A stretch of DNA of 64,000 nt from Toxonevra muliebris (lineage: Eukaryota; Arthropoda; Insecta; Diptera; Pallopteridae): NCBI GenBank assembly GCA_963691655.1, contig OY829327.1, positions 59,718,079 through 59,782,078 of the forward strand. The letters run 5' to 3'. Positions 44,549 to 55,975 of this stretch are shown here, piece after piece (the stretch's first letter is position 1; the number at the start of each line of letters is the position of its first letter). The notes under the pieces were generated by a model. That model was not told the origin of the DNA. It saw only the letters and a list, made by a program, of their open reading frames with translations, and searched no databases. The position numbers and the translations under genes were made by a program.

Positions 44549-45928
44549 AAGCGTGCCATAATTTTTCCGGTCTAATTCCTGTAGCTGGTCAAAATTTTTA
44601 AATTATCTCTTAAAACTCAAAATAAAAAATAGTGAAGAGCAAAAACAATTCATATACTTAACAAAATAAAAATAAAATAATATACAAGCATATTACAATA
44701 GGTTCATAATTTTATGAAATTAAAAAAAGAGGCCATGGGGTTTCAACAAAAAATGATGATACATTCTGCCTAGGATGAAGTGGACTGGTAAAGATATTGA
44801 GGCAAACGGATCCTTTATTTCAAAGAAGTTTGATATTCTTGAGATATAGCATCCTGAAATTACTATACCGAGGAACAACATGCAGCCAAAATTTTATGTT
44901 GAAAAACGATTCAAAACAAGACTTACTCATAAAAAGAAATGGGAAGGTATATCCTAAAAGATAGATCAGCATATGATAAAATGGTACACAGACGGTTCTA
45001 TAACTGAAGAAAGGGCCAGTGTAGAAGTATCAAGGGCGAGGATAAAATACTCTAAGCCTATGAGTAGATACACCAGTATCTTTCATGCGAAAACATGCAC
45101 GATTGACAGATGTCCATGGTTTAATCTCAAGCGCAACTACTAGAATCCGACTGATGAGATTTGTCAAAATCGTATGTATGTTCAAATTATAAGTAAGGTT
45201 TGTATATACCATATTGAAAAAAACTACAAATTACAACAGGAATCAAAATATTGCGTTCTAGTGCAATCCTAACCAATAGTCAAGCGGCAACCAATGCACT
45301 TATATCTCACCAGAAAACCTCAAGTCCGGTAATGGAGTGTATTTTTAAACTTAATACGATTGGTTTACATAATCGTGTTTGGATCCTTTGGGTTCCGAGT
45401 CATATTGGAATTGAACGGAATGCAGCTGCGGATACACCAGCAAAGAAAGAAGCATCAACTTCGTTTGTAGGAACCATTCTGCAGAATGGAAAAAAGAGCC
45501 TTCTCTCCATTAATTACATAGAACATTCGACAACACTATTAGGAACCCATAACCTAAAACGCTTCAAGGAATGTATGAATTTGTCAAAGAATAGTCTTAG
45601 AATCATTACAGAAATTACAGAAAAAAGATATCTTAGGTTGAGGGTCAGTAGTAAATCAACAAACATCGAAGCTATGTTTCTGTATCCACTATACAACAGT
45701 GGAAGAACACAGTTAGTTTTTAATTGAGTTGTGTTCAGGATGGACAAAATAGTCAATAAATAAAAGTGGTAAAAAAATGTAGCAGTAAAAAGTGTTGCAA
45801 GCGTTGCACACTAAATATAAAAGTTGTCAGATTAAAAAGGTCTATTTCATTGTTATTTATTAAATACCTGACAAAATACGATGCCGGACAAAATTCCTGA
45901 CAAAGTGTCCGGACTAATTCCTGACATA
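44549..45928. mobile_element. Possible TIR unit enclosing an RNase H fragment
   Basis: AAGCGTGCCATAA at 44549 and ATATGGCAAGCCT ending at about 45937 are inverted to each other. CCGGTCTAATTCCTG (44569) and CCGGACTAATTCCTG (45911) lie just inside in direct orientation. CTTAATT occurs near both edges. The evidence for one unit is incomplete. Confidence 0.3.
44974..45727 (+). pseudogene. Non-LTR retrotransposon RNase H domain, degenerate
   Basis: The reading starts WYTDGSITEERASVEVSRAR and continues KPMSRYTSIFHAKTCTIDRC. After a gap, from 45251 it reads ILTNSQAATNALISHQ and WILWVPSHIGIERNAAADTP. These are the four RNase H motifs of R1/I-group elements, but three of four catalytic or neighbouring residues have changed: the Q-A-E glutamate is K, the S-D-S aspartate is N, and G-N-E is R-N-A. 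The final D remains. A tail of about 90 codons follows in frame. It lacks a complete upstream reverse transcriptase and must be inactive. Confidence 0.75.
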
Positions 45929-45937
45929 TGGCAAGCC

Positions 45938-46627
45938 TATTCTTAATTCTTATTTTTTTCTAGTGTACGTATTAATAGTGGTCAACCATTATTTAGTAAT
46001 ATAATGAGTATGCTAGAGTAAAGTACAAAAATTTTATTTGTTTTTTACGATGTTTTTACTTTTTTACATTTGATTAATTATTTCACAAGGAGAACTAATT
46101 GAACAATCATTGCAAAAATGTCAACTAGAGATAAAGGTTTCTTTTCATGATAATTTGATATATGATTATGTAGATAATCATGATTATGTTGAAGAGATAA
46201 ATTCTGATCTTCGCTCAATTACATAAAAGTTTCTATATTAAAACTAATTTTAGGATAGAGTTCTTTTCTTTTTTTTTGTAAACTACAACGCAATATTCTC
46301 TATAACCAACCCATATGTGGTAGGGTATTTTGAATTCCGCTTTAATGTTCTTTGTGGTTTCATTCAAATGCAAAGATATACTATATATGCTAAGGGAATT
46401 CGCGATGCTCAATTTCGTCGCACCCGCGGATATTGTATTACACATGCTACCATGTAGTTGTGTTCCGCTATTGTTGGTCTTTTCATATGCTTTGTCATTG
46501 TTTGCATTTGATCCGCTCGCTCGCTGGCCGATATAGTTCACTTGCTGTCTAACCGCAAAAATCGCCTCGCAGAAGAAACTTAATAGGTGGATCGCTGACA
46601 CGCTACAAAAGTCACGAGAGTTGATGT
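45938..46627. other. Non-coding stretch
   Basis: No gene is recognised; opposing frames at 46233-46637 and 46330-46536 overlap each other and show no motif. Confidence 0.35.
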
Positions 46628-46654
46628 AGTCGGACACAAATTAGTGTCCCGACT
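46628..46654. repeat. Short perfect-type hairpin
   Basis: AGTCGG-ACAC, a 6-base AAATTA loop and GTGT-CCCGACT pair with one bulge. It may be a structural or regulatory site, or a transposon footprint, given its likeness to GTCCGAC-type hAT ends. Confidence 0.45.
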
Positions 46655-47820
46655 GAGTGAAGAGTTTCTTGGTTCTTTTTTTTTTTGCATTTTCTTTTGT
46701 TTTCTGTTTTAGTTTTTTAGTTCTGTTGTAATCGTCGAATAAGCAGAAGTGTAACAACAAGAGCGACAACAACTAGGAGGACACCAGCCACTAGCCACCA
46801 GCAGCCACACAAATTGTTCGATGCGAAAAATTAAATATCGCGTGTTGTTAATTTCCGTTCGGTTTCTCATAGCCATTCGTTGACTGTCGGTTAAAGCGAA
46901 TTATGATGATTACGCGACTGACAATTCTTCCTTCTACCATACGACCATACGTCTATCAGTCAATTGCACACATACAACATTGCAATGCAAGGCAACGCAT
47001 GACATGGCGTGGCGTGGCTAACATGGCATGGCATGACATTCTGGCTGAAGATCAAATTGCCTCATTCAGTTTTTTTTTTTTTTTTTGTTTTTTTTTTTTT
47101 TGTGATATTTGTGGCTCTTCACTCATTGTCAGTCGATATGGTTACAAAACCTCTGGACATATCTCGGTAGTAATGGTGGTATGCAAACGCTGCCAATGTT
47201 GTGACGCCTCGTGATTCGTGTTCGATTCTCTTGAACGGACGGAGAAATGATCGACACAAGAAAACATGACGCGAGGGGACAATTGCTTATTGACTATCAT
47301 TCAAGTGCGGACGAATAAACAAACGAACGAACGAACGGATGAACGGATGGGAGAAAGATCCGATGCAAAGCCACTTGGCTACCTCACATCACACAAGTGA
47401 TATGAGTTGGTATTTGAATGCATGCCATACATACATACAAAATATATATTACGTATGTATGTTTGTAAATATGTATGACAGGAAGAGGTCAAAATTCTTG
47501 TGCTTGGCTCTTACGCGCTCACCACAAAAACACAAAAACAACGCAAAAAAAGAAGCAGGCAATCGCGAAATTTCGCATGAGTGTTTTGTAGCAAAAGTTT
47601 TTGATTTTACTAAAAAAATTAAATGAGAACACGAGAAGATTCCAACTGAACCAGCTCATGCAGAAAACGCACATCCGCCATGCGGCCATGCGGGTTGATT
47701 GACAATTGGGGCAACTGTGCGATCGACAGCCACGTCACTGGAAGGCACTTGCAATTATTGTTATTGTTCAGCTCAACATGACATGTGCATAATTGGTGTG
47801 ATACTACAGTAAAAACACAA
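46655..47820. other. Less A/T-rich, mostly non-repetitive stretch
   Basis: 46740-47320 contains CAACAACAAGAGCGACAACA-type leader-like sequence, ACATGGCATGGCATGACATT runs and a poly-T tract with one G (about 47068-47101). It is compositionally distinct and looks like 5' UTR or conserved non-coding DNA of a host gene, but no exon could be assigned. ATGTA microsatellite occurs at 47430-47475. Confidence 0.3.
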
Positions 47821-47999
47821 ATTTGGCAAGTTTTTAATAAAATACTTACATACTTGTTACTTAAGCAAAAAATTATTTATCAATTTGAGAGTTATTCTCT
47901 TCAAAGCAGTTAAAATATTTACATATGTACGAAATGAAATTTAAAAAAACTTCATTTACACATCATGTTTTAGTTATACTTGTACAGGAATTAAGGGAT

Positions 48000-48625
48000 C
48001 TACAATTTTATGCCGAATCCGAATGGCGAAGAGATAAACTTTTCTTGGGCAATTTTTTCTCATAGAGGTATGCCATTGCTAGGCAAAAGATAGTGCCGCG
48101 CGATAGTCTAGGCCGCCTAGCTAAGCAGAAAAATATCTTTTTCAATATAAATATTAATTTACATACACATACGTGTGTGTGTGATACCACTGCGTACATT
48201 TGAGCAGAATGCGATTATCAAATATTAGCTCCATACCGAATCTTAGAACCGTTTCACAAATGGTTCCTGAGATATACCATAACAAAAATTAAAGTTATAT
48301 GGGAGGTACCAGGTCCCCTTTCCCTTTTTTCTGTTCCATCTTTTTTCTGTAGCATAGCATTGCGAATAGTTACTATATGTAGACAAGTAGATAGATAAGA
48401 AGATGTGATAACAAATTTGTATGAGAAGCAACGAAAGCACCACGTTTTCCCCAATTATTATTTGTTAATCAAAGGATCAAGAATGATAATATTCAAGTTC
48501 GAATATTTTTTTTTTGCGGCTTGTAGAAAAATTTTATGTTCTATTTGGGATTCTTTTTACCGCGCCGAGCTCCAAACTCGAGCATCCTGGAAGTCCAGCA
48601 CACATACTACTACGCTATGGCAACC
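48000..48625 (-). mobile_element. Two SINE pieces, minus orientation
   Basis: 48000-48090 repeats the 4660-4750 tail segment (TCTACAATTTTATGCCGAAT, CGAATGGCGAAG, CTTTTCTTGGGCAATTTTTT). 48555-48625, read on the minus strand, is tRNA-like: GGTTGCCATAGCGTAGTAGT then GCTCGAGTTTGGAGCTC, an A- and B-box arrangement. Order and orientation suit one SINE, but about 450 bases between them are extra, so they may be separate copies or a split one. Confidence 0.45.
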
Positions 48626-49746
48626 ATTGAACATATGTAAATAACAACATACATATGTACAAGCTAGGTCCATAACATGGCAAAATTATAACAGGTGATA
48701 GCAGCGTCAGCTCCGTCTTCTTCTTTTTTTCTATTTTTTTTTTATATGAAGATAATCTTAACTGTCAAAATCTTTGTTTTTTTTCCATGCATTTGTTCTT
48801 GTGTTTTTGACAATTACGATTTTTAACAACAACAAGGTAGCGTGTTGTTATTGTTATGTTATACTTGTTGTAGTGCTGCTACCACCATGTTAAACCCGCC
48901 TTAGTCCATAACAGGAAATTCATTAGTTGTGTCTTTTCCATTGCTCAAATCAAGCATTTTACATGCAAAGCAAAATCAGTATGTGCAAGGATGTACCGTA
49001 ATATGGTTAGATATTTATTCCGTGTATGGCAATAAATATGTTTGCCTTGCTAGGGATTTCTAGGGTTACTCCTCATTTACATGTTGACTTGAAATGAGCA
49101 TAACGTATTTACTTAATTACCTAAAACCCATTCAAAAAAGTTTAAGCAATTTGAAAGAAAAGGATCAGACAGTATAAAGTGGTTTGTTTTGATTGTCCTC
49201 GTCATATTTAAATTTACTACTCATCATAACAATTTCCACGTTCAATCATAATCCGAGCCTTATTAATGTAAGGGTTGCTGTGGCATTATGCGTAAAAAAT
49301 GATCGTGCCGCGAACATATTTGCATACACAAAAATACAAATGCAAGTAGTTATGCATGCGTGTGTTCCAGAAAAGCATAATATTTTATTAACCACGACAC
49401 ATACTCGTATTCATAATTTATGAGTTACAGCTTTGCAGCGTGGTATATAACCAATTTACTACAGTTACATAATATGATTTTTATTGAGCCCTTTGCCTAC
49501 TTATTCTTACGGGGAGGATAGGTTACACATACATATGTGTCCCACATTTGTTTGGTGAAAAAACTTCTTATCTTCCGAAAAATTCATTTTGTATAATCTC
49601 TTATTATTAATTACATATATCACTAGCAGGTCCAGAGTAACGATCATAATAACGATCATATTTATCGGGGGACTATCCAACCTTATACTAAATGACCATC
49701 TCTCATACACAGGAAAGATCAAGATCACAAAAAACTTTTATGCATT
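48626..49746. other. Non-coding stretch
   Basis: No gene is recognised. Confidence 0.4.
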
Positions 49747-49747
49747 A

Positions 49748-49860
49748 GAAATGGCAGATGAACTCATTCACCTTTGCTAGCAAGTTCATCTGCCATTTCA
49801 TTGCCTAACTTTTTGCCTAACCGCAGGACATAGCAGGTAGCTCTCCTCAAGAAATAATAC
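49748..49860 (-). repeat. Hairpin over an RNase H-like ADELA motif
   Basis: GAAATGGCAGATGAACT at 49748 is followed 18 bases later by its exact complement AGTTCATCTGCCATTTC (49783-49799). On the minus strand the right copy reads LGNEMADELASKG, the C-terminal motif of retrotransposon RNase H. The left copy reads EMADELIH on the plus strand. This looks like two head-to-head scraps of one retroelement. Confidence 0.45.
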
Positions 49861-50264
49861 ATTTAGTTGTTTGAGAACTTCAAGCTCATCTCCTTAACAA
49901 TCTAAATTTGTAAAAATGTAATACTTTATTAAATTTTTTTTTTTTTTTGTTGTAACAGCAAAATAAGTGTTCAAGATTACAGCACTCAGACAAGTTTTAC
50001 GTCCATTGCACTATATCCTATGTTACCTTTTGCTATTCTTTCAATCTAACAGATTTTTTAATAAATCTGAGCAGATCCAGCGATATCAAAGAGCTCAGCT
50101 GTCCGTTTCTCTACACTCCAGTGCCAAATATGTTAATTCTGGTCCGACAGAAAGAAGGGCAGACACGAAGAAAATAGTCTGTAGAAGTTGGTGACTAAAT
50201 CTTCACTTAGATTGCTAAAGTTTTCAAAAAACACCATAATGGCAGTCTAATCTTGTTTGCTATC
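49861..50264. other. Unassigned stretch
   Basis: No gene or bounded element is recognised. Confidence 0.4.
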
Positions 50265-50272
50265 CTAGCTAA

Positions 50273-51293
50273 CAGGGCCGTAGCCAGAAATTTTTTTCGG
50301 GGGGAGGGGGTTTTCATTCGAAGAAAATATTCATAAATAATTTTTAACAAACTGATTTTTAAATCGATGATACATTTGATGGACCCTATAAAATTAAAAT
50401 TTTAGGAAACATTTTTCGATTTTTTTTTATTCTTAACCCTAAAAAAATGGCCAAAAGTGACAAAAAATTCACAGAATAATCAAATAAAATTTTTTCAAAT
50501 AAATATTATTCAATGTGCATTCTAATGCATTTTTTTTTTATCGTGCGGGACATAATTTCATTAACTCATTGACTTCCCACTATTGATAATGTACCCAACC
50601 TCAAAAAAATTACCAAAAATATTAGAGGCTCATTTTTTTCAAATTATCATCATTGGGAATTTGAGCCATTGCCAATGATAAGGAACCCGGATGAGGTTGG
50701 CTTATATTCCCTAAATTCGTAAGGTCACAGCATTGAAAGAGATCTTTGTAGTCGTGGTGCAATAATGCGTTAAAAAATTAATTATATTTTAAGATTGCCT
50801 CCTAAAACTGCATGGGTTTTGCTAATAAGATGGAGTTTTTGCGAAAGAATTTTTCACGTTGAACACGAATCTGAGGTCAAAAACTTCCCATCACGTCACG
50901 TTTTAGGAAAAAAATGGGGTTCAAGCAAGTCTAATTTTACAAGGATCCGATAATTTTTTCTATTTTTATTAATTTTTAAACTTTTCAAACTGATTCAGGA
51001 CGAAACCTTAAATCAAAAACAGTTACTGACCCAGAAAAACTATGAATGCAGGAGTGCTCAGTATCACCTTCTCTTTTTGAATCCGTAGTCAAACCTCATG
51101 TCGAAGAAAACAAATCGGATTTGATCGCATAGTGCAACTAAGATTTCAAATTTAGTTTTTATATTTGATTTTTAGAAAAAAACCGATGGAAGTAAAAATA
51201 TAGTTAAATAGATTTTATTTTGACTTTTTGCCATCCATTGGCAATTAATCTCAAAAGTTAGAATAAAGTTTCCACATTTCGTGGGGGGCCTTG
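50273..51293. mobile_element. hAT-type element, 1021 bp
   Basis: CTAGCTAA at 50265-50272 and 51294-51301 is a perfect 8-bp target duplication. The left end is CAGGGCCGTAGCCAG; the right, read inward, is CAAGGCCCCCCACGAA, so the TIR is short and imperfect. CAGGGCCGTAGCC-type ends with G-tracts are common among hAT-type elements. No transposase frame is present inside. Confidence 0.75.
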
Positions 51294-51520
51294 CTAGCTA
51301 ACATATTAATATTATAATTTGAAAAAAAAATTTTCATTTCATTCCGCCGTAGTGGCATGAAGCGAGGTCAAGCCAAAAAAAGTGGATACTTCATGTTGGC
51401 GTAAAAATGGAAGCAACCTCTTTTTCATGCATTCATTCACATATTTTGTCGTTGATTGTGCAATTATTTATTTGTGATTATGCAATTTAAATTATTTTCC
51501 AATTCCAATTTAAACTTTTA

Positions 51521-51740
51521 CTATAATCCAGAAAAGTCCCTTAAATTTATATGCTCATTTTGTACTTTTAATTTTAATATTTTAACACGTCTAAAAACGT
51601 TGGCAAAGTCCAAACAAAACTCCCATATTCCTTCTTCAATACTTAATTCGGGATCTAGAATATTCTCACAGTATGTTTTATATTCTAACATGCGCTCTAA
51701 CATATCAAAATTAGAATTCCATCCTGATTGTCAATCTTAG
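51521..51740 (-). pseudogene. hAT transposase central fragment
   Basis: The minus strand reads SGWNSNFDMLERMLEYKTYC, ENILDPELSIEEGIWEFCLD and RRVKILKLKVQNEHINLRDF. This fits the R-W-N-S-x-x-x-M-L-x-R-x-L box and the following W-x-F-x-x-x-F-x-x-x-F-x-x-V segment of hAT transposases, which lies before the large alpha-helical insertion. The arginine of R-W-N-S is G. The piece is about 70 codons long, flanked by stops, and sits between two non-autonomous hAT-type elements. It may be a relic of an enzyme that could mobilise such elements. Confidence 0.65.
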
Positions 51741-51944
51741 CCTTTTTGGTTCGGAAAAACAAATTCACTGGGCTTGCTCATTAGTGAACGCTAGGCACGC
51801 CACTGGCTCTGCCAGGACCGAATGCAATGAGAAAAATGTATATAAATGGGTGGTGACCACAGTTGTCAACTTTTCGATCTTTGAAAACGGGACAGGACTT
51901 GAAGTGAAAATGACTGACGTCGGAGGAGGTCGGGGGGTGGTAGG

Positions 51945-53229
51945 CAGTGGCGGTTCTAGGATTTGGGTTTGGGGGGGAGGGGCTGATTTATAAATATGAG
52001 ACTCACTATCGACCAAAACCCAGACCTAGACCTAAAACTAGTGCAAAAATTTTATCAAATACAGGTCAAAAAATCAAATTTTTTTTCAAAATTCAAAGAA
52101 AGGGTTTCAGATAGTTTTTACTTAAAATGTAAATATATCTTGACCAAAAAACTAATACATTTTAAATTTCAACGAGATCCGTACACGCTTTCGGGTACCG
52201 GGCAACAACCGGTTAAAAAAAAAAACAATGTTCAGACCACGAATCGGACCAAAATTCCAACAAAAATAGACCAAAATGAAATTAAATTTAGGTCAAAACT
52301 CAGACTAAAAACCTAACAACTCAGACCAATAGTTAGACAAACCTTTAGGCCAAAAGGACACCAAATACCGAACGAAAGTAACCCAAAATTCAAACAAAAA
52401 ACTAGTGGGAATATCTGATAAATATTTACATCAACAAATTTTAACTTAAATTAAATAAAAACTAGATCAAAATTCCAGACAAATTCCAGACAAATTCAGA
52501 CCAAATTTTAAAACAAAACTCAGACCGATTTAGACCGAAATTCAGATCAAAATAGTATCAAAATCAAGCCAATTCAGACGAAAATATTGATCACAACTCA
52601 AACTAAGAGTTAGATTAAAACTGATGCTAAAAGGACTCCAAATACAAATTAAGAAAAAAACAAATTTGGAAAGCAAATCAAAATTTAGACCAAACGTGGA
52701 TTAAAACTCAAACCAAATTCAGATTCAAATTCAAACTAAAATAAAACAAAATTCTGACTTACAATCAAACCAGAATTAGGTCAAAAACGGAAAAGTTAAA
52801 CCAATATCAGACTAAAATTTAGTACAAAATTCAATCCAAAAGCTAGACCATTATCAAGCTTTCTAAAAGTAAGAAATTTATAAGCTGGCGTTGTAGATTT
52901 AGTGTAATCTGAATGTATTTAATAACCAGTTGCAATGTAACGTACATCCTATTGGTACGCCAGCATGGCATCAGAATTGATTCAAATATCCGACCCCATT
53001 TTAATATTTATATTAAATTATTATTATTAAAATAAAATATAATATAAAATAATATTTTAAATCCTAAAGTTTTTCGTTTGTTGAAAGTATATGCTTTTCA
53101 CTGTTGATGGCTTTTTTTTTGGAAACATCTAAATATTTTTGATTTCTCAAAAATTACTGTTTACTATAAGATTGTTGGGTTCTGGGGGAGGAGCTTCAGC
53201 CCCTATAGCCCCCCCTGGATACGCTCCTG
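51945..53229. mobile_element. hAT-type element, 1285 bp, filled with a degenerate array
   Basis: GTGGTAGG at 51937-51944 and 53230-53237 is a perfect 8-bp duplication. The ends are CAGTGGCGGTTCTAGG and, read inward, CAGGAGCGTATCCAGG, with G-tracts after both. This is a hAT-type boundary. About 850 bases inside are a degenerate repeat array (separate entry). No transposase is encoded. Confidence 0.85.
52005..52870. repeat. Degenerate CAGACCAAAA-type array
   Basis: Variants of CAGACCAAAA, CTCAGACCAAAATTCAGAC and GGTCAAAAAC recur every 10-25 bases almost without interruption. A longer unit is also visible: AGTTAGACAAACC..CCAAAAGGACACCAAATA near 52331-52367 recurs as AGTTAGATTAAAAC..CTAAAAGGACTCCAAATA near 52608-52644, about 277 bases later. 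G is very scarce on this strand outside the GAC/GG steps. The plus-strand frame at 51996-52316 is a product of this composition, not a gene. Confidence 0.75.
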
Positions 53230-53237
53230 GTGGTAGG

Positions 53238-54078
53238 GGTTGGGGGAAGCAGGATGTTTCGAAGAGTCAGTCTTTAAAAATTTGCTGAATTCAGAGGGTG
53301 AGAATATAACATGGAATACAGTTTTACTTTCGGCCAAATAACTCGCCAACTATAGTTTCAGCCGAGCCGTATATCATTGGAAATATAATTTAATCAAGCT
53401 TTTTTCAATAAATGGCTGAGATATGGGTGCTTAAAGTTTAATTTTGGTGTGATTTTTGGGTAATTTTCACACAAGTCGTAGGCTAAGTAGTTCTTTCTCA
53501 CAAAAAGTAATCACAAAATTTCAAGTGTTATTATTTTAATCGATAGGCCATTCCATTATAAAATTTTCAAATATAAAATTCGGAATTTTTCGCTGTTTGA
53601 AATGACGAACTACCAACTTCTCATGCGTAATAATTCAATTTCGTGTATTTTATTCCACAGTGATATATAACTCTATCGAATCTGTAGTTGACGAGATATT
53701 TGTCCGTAAGTAGAACTATAACCCAAAAAATTGTTATTATGCATTATCTCATAAACTGAAAAAAAATGAATGTGATTTTTGTATTCGAATCGAATTAGCT
53801 TAAAAAATATACTTCGGTGCTTGTTATTTATATTTTAAGTTTGAAATTTTGTAATCCAGTGTAATACTAACAGCATATTTGGTTTACACACGGAAAAAAT
53901 AGTAAAAGAAGAAGAAAAAATCTTATTGCAATGAATAAAGAAGGCGAAATATGAATTATAACGAAACTCTTAACGGTACTCAGCGAGAGACCAGGATGCC
54001 TAATTCACTTCGTTTACTCGTTCACCTCTACATAAATATAGATATATTAGAACCCACGGCCTATCAAAAGCTAATTAC
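53238..54078. other. Non-coding stretch
   Basis: No gene is recognised. Confidence 0.4.
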
Positions 54079-54086
54079 CATACAAT

Positions 54087-54582
54087 CACGGTTGCCACTT
54101 GGGTACAATTCTACCAAAACTGGTAAATTTTTTTCCATTTTTCTGCGCTTGGTACATTGGTACATGTTTTTCAAATTTGGTACATTCTGTGGGCAAAGTT
54201 AGCTTTCATAGTAATCAAGAATTGTAAACATATTTTCAAAATATTTTACAAATTAGAAAACTGTTCAGAATTAGCAATTTTTTGGCAAAAAGTAAGTTAT
54301 ATTAAAAATGGAGTAGACGAAATGTGGTTAGAAGAATTGACTAAAATTTATATTCATGTTAATGAGCTAATGCCGAAAGAAAATTTTTTGACTTGAGTCT
54401 AATAAAAAAAACAATTAAGGAATAAATTACAATTCAATATACTTATTAATGTACTAACAAAAAGTTCTTAATAAAGTTATTTATTCGATATGAAAAAAAT
54501 GGTACATTTTTTCCCCATTTGGTACATTTTTTTTGTAAATATATTTTTTTGTACAAAATAAAATGAGCAAGTGGCAACCGTG
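54087..54582. mobile_element. hAT-type element, 496 bp, GGTACATT repeats
   Basis: CATACAAT at 54079-54086 and 54583-54590 is a perfect 8-bp duplication. The ends CACGGTTGCCACTTG and CAAGTGGCAACCGTG are a perfect 15-bp TIR. GGTACATT motifs are repeated inside both ends (54149-54187 and 54500-54530). A short open frame between them ends GVDEMWLEELTKIYIHVNEL..KENF, then a stop and an A-rich run with AATAAA. It is of unknown origin, perhaps an internally deleted transposase or captured sequence. Confidence 0.9.
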
Positions 54583-54721
54583 CATACAATGATCGTTAAA
54601 ATATGAACTGTGCTATTCGGCGACAGCAAAATCAGGAGTCGAGAATTCAGTAAGAGCAACTATCGATTTCACGTCATTTACCCGACTGCCTAGATTGATA
54701 TACTTTTCGTTCTTTTATACA

Positions 54722-55362
54722 AGCTCCGTTCCCGTACTACAACGCGGGTGAACGCGTTCGCCGAAAACAGCCCACAATGCGAGATGAGAGAACAATTGTC
54801 TTCTTCTTCTTGCACGAAATAGCTCGCACTTTTTCTTCGGGTAAAAATGTTAAAAGTGTAAAACAATCAGCTGTTTTGTATTTATTGTGAAAATATATTG
54901 AAAATTTGAAATTAATAAATAAATAAAGATTTTTTAGAAAACTAAGTGATATTTAAAATGGAAAATGTTTAAAAGACATTTGAAATTGAGTTAGTTAATT
55001 TTTAACTACGTTCTCCACAAGTTAATGGCGCAATTGTCTGTTCAACTTCTGACGCTGTAGAAGCTTCTGCCATTTCTGAATAATGCAAATGGTGATTTTG
55101 AACCAGAAGATTCTACAAAAGTAGTTAATTTTTTCATTATTTATTTATTTTCTTGTAAGATTTAACAATTTTTATTTTATTTAATATCACAGAAACTTTG
55201 TTTTTTGAATTTAACTGTCGTTAAAATTTGACGTTTTGTTTCGTGCAAGAAAAGTGGTTTAGTGCGTTCCTGTACTTTTGTGCATTTTTGTGTATCAGAG
55301 AGAGCATTTTTCGTTTACTCTCAGTTTACCAGACTTTAACCAAAAAGGACGGGAACGGACCT
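54722..55362. mobile_element. 641-bp TIR element, CCGTTCCCGT ends
   Basis: AGCTCCGTTCCCGTACT at the left and, read inward from the right, AGGTCCGTTCCCGTCCT make a 17-base TIR with two differences. TTCTTGCACGAAA occurs inverted inside both ends (54806 and 55240). ACA abuts each end, a possible 3-bp duplication. No superfamily is assigned and no coding sequence is seen. Confidence 0.65.
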
Positions 55363-55967
55363 ACAATCGATATACGTTGCGTTATTGGTATTTGTATTGT
55401 TGATGTTATATCCCACCGTTATTCATGTGTATCCTTTTGTATTTCTGTTGGCTATGTATGTGATTGTTTTTTTTTTATAACTGTGGGTTCCGTTGTATTA
55501 TATAAGATTATAATTATTTAAGCATAAAATATTAATTTTAAACCAAATATCATACATAAAATTTTTGTGCGGCAAATTAACAATAATAAAAAAATGAGTT
55601 TCTCTTTGTATGACACGAAATTTTATACTATTATGCATTGTCTCTGGGCAGGTTTCTGACTTGATTAGAATTCATAATTATAAATAGGCGTGGCAAATCC
55701 CATACAACTCATATGATTTTTGGATATATTTCAGAAATATTCACATTACAGTACTGAAATTTCGTAAAAAGAAGTTGGTTGACAATGCCATTCTACAGGA
55801 AAAATGTGGGTGGGATCTGAAAAGCGGGCCTGGCACCTCCCAAATAACCTGATTATTCATTATGGGATATCTCAGGAATAATTTGTACTACGGTACTTTG
55901 GTATGGAAGAATTATTTGTTAATGGCAATATGATCAAAAAATTTGGGTAGAATTTCTTTAGTGGGTG
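55363..55967. other. Non-coding stretch
   Basis: No gene is recognised; TAGGCGTGGCAAATCCCATAC at about 55685 belongs to the GGGCGTGGC-type dispersed repeat. Confidence 0.4.
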
Positions 55968-55975
55968 TCGCACCG

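Noticed and set aside
46233..46637. 134-codon minus-strand ORF
   Set aside because: No recognisable domain; an opposing frame overlaps it and it lacks splice or promoter support.
51996..52316. 106-codon ORF
   Set aside because: A product of the CAGACCAAAA array inside the hAT-type element; no domain.
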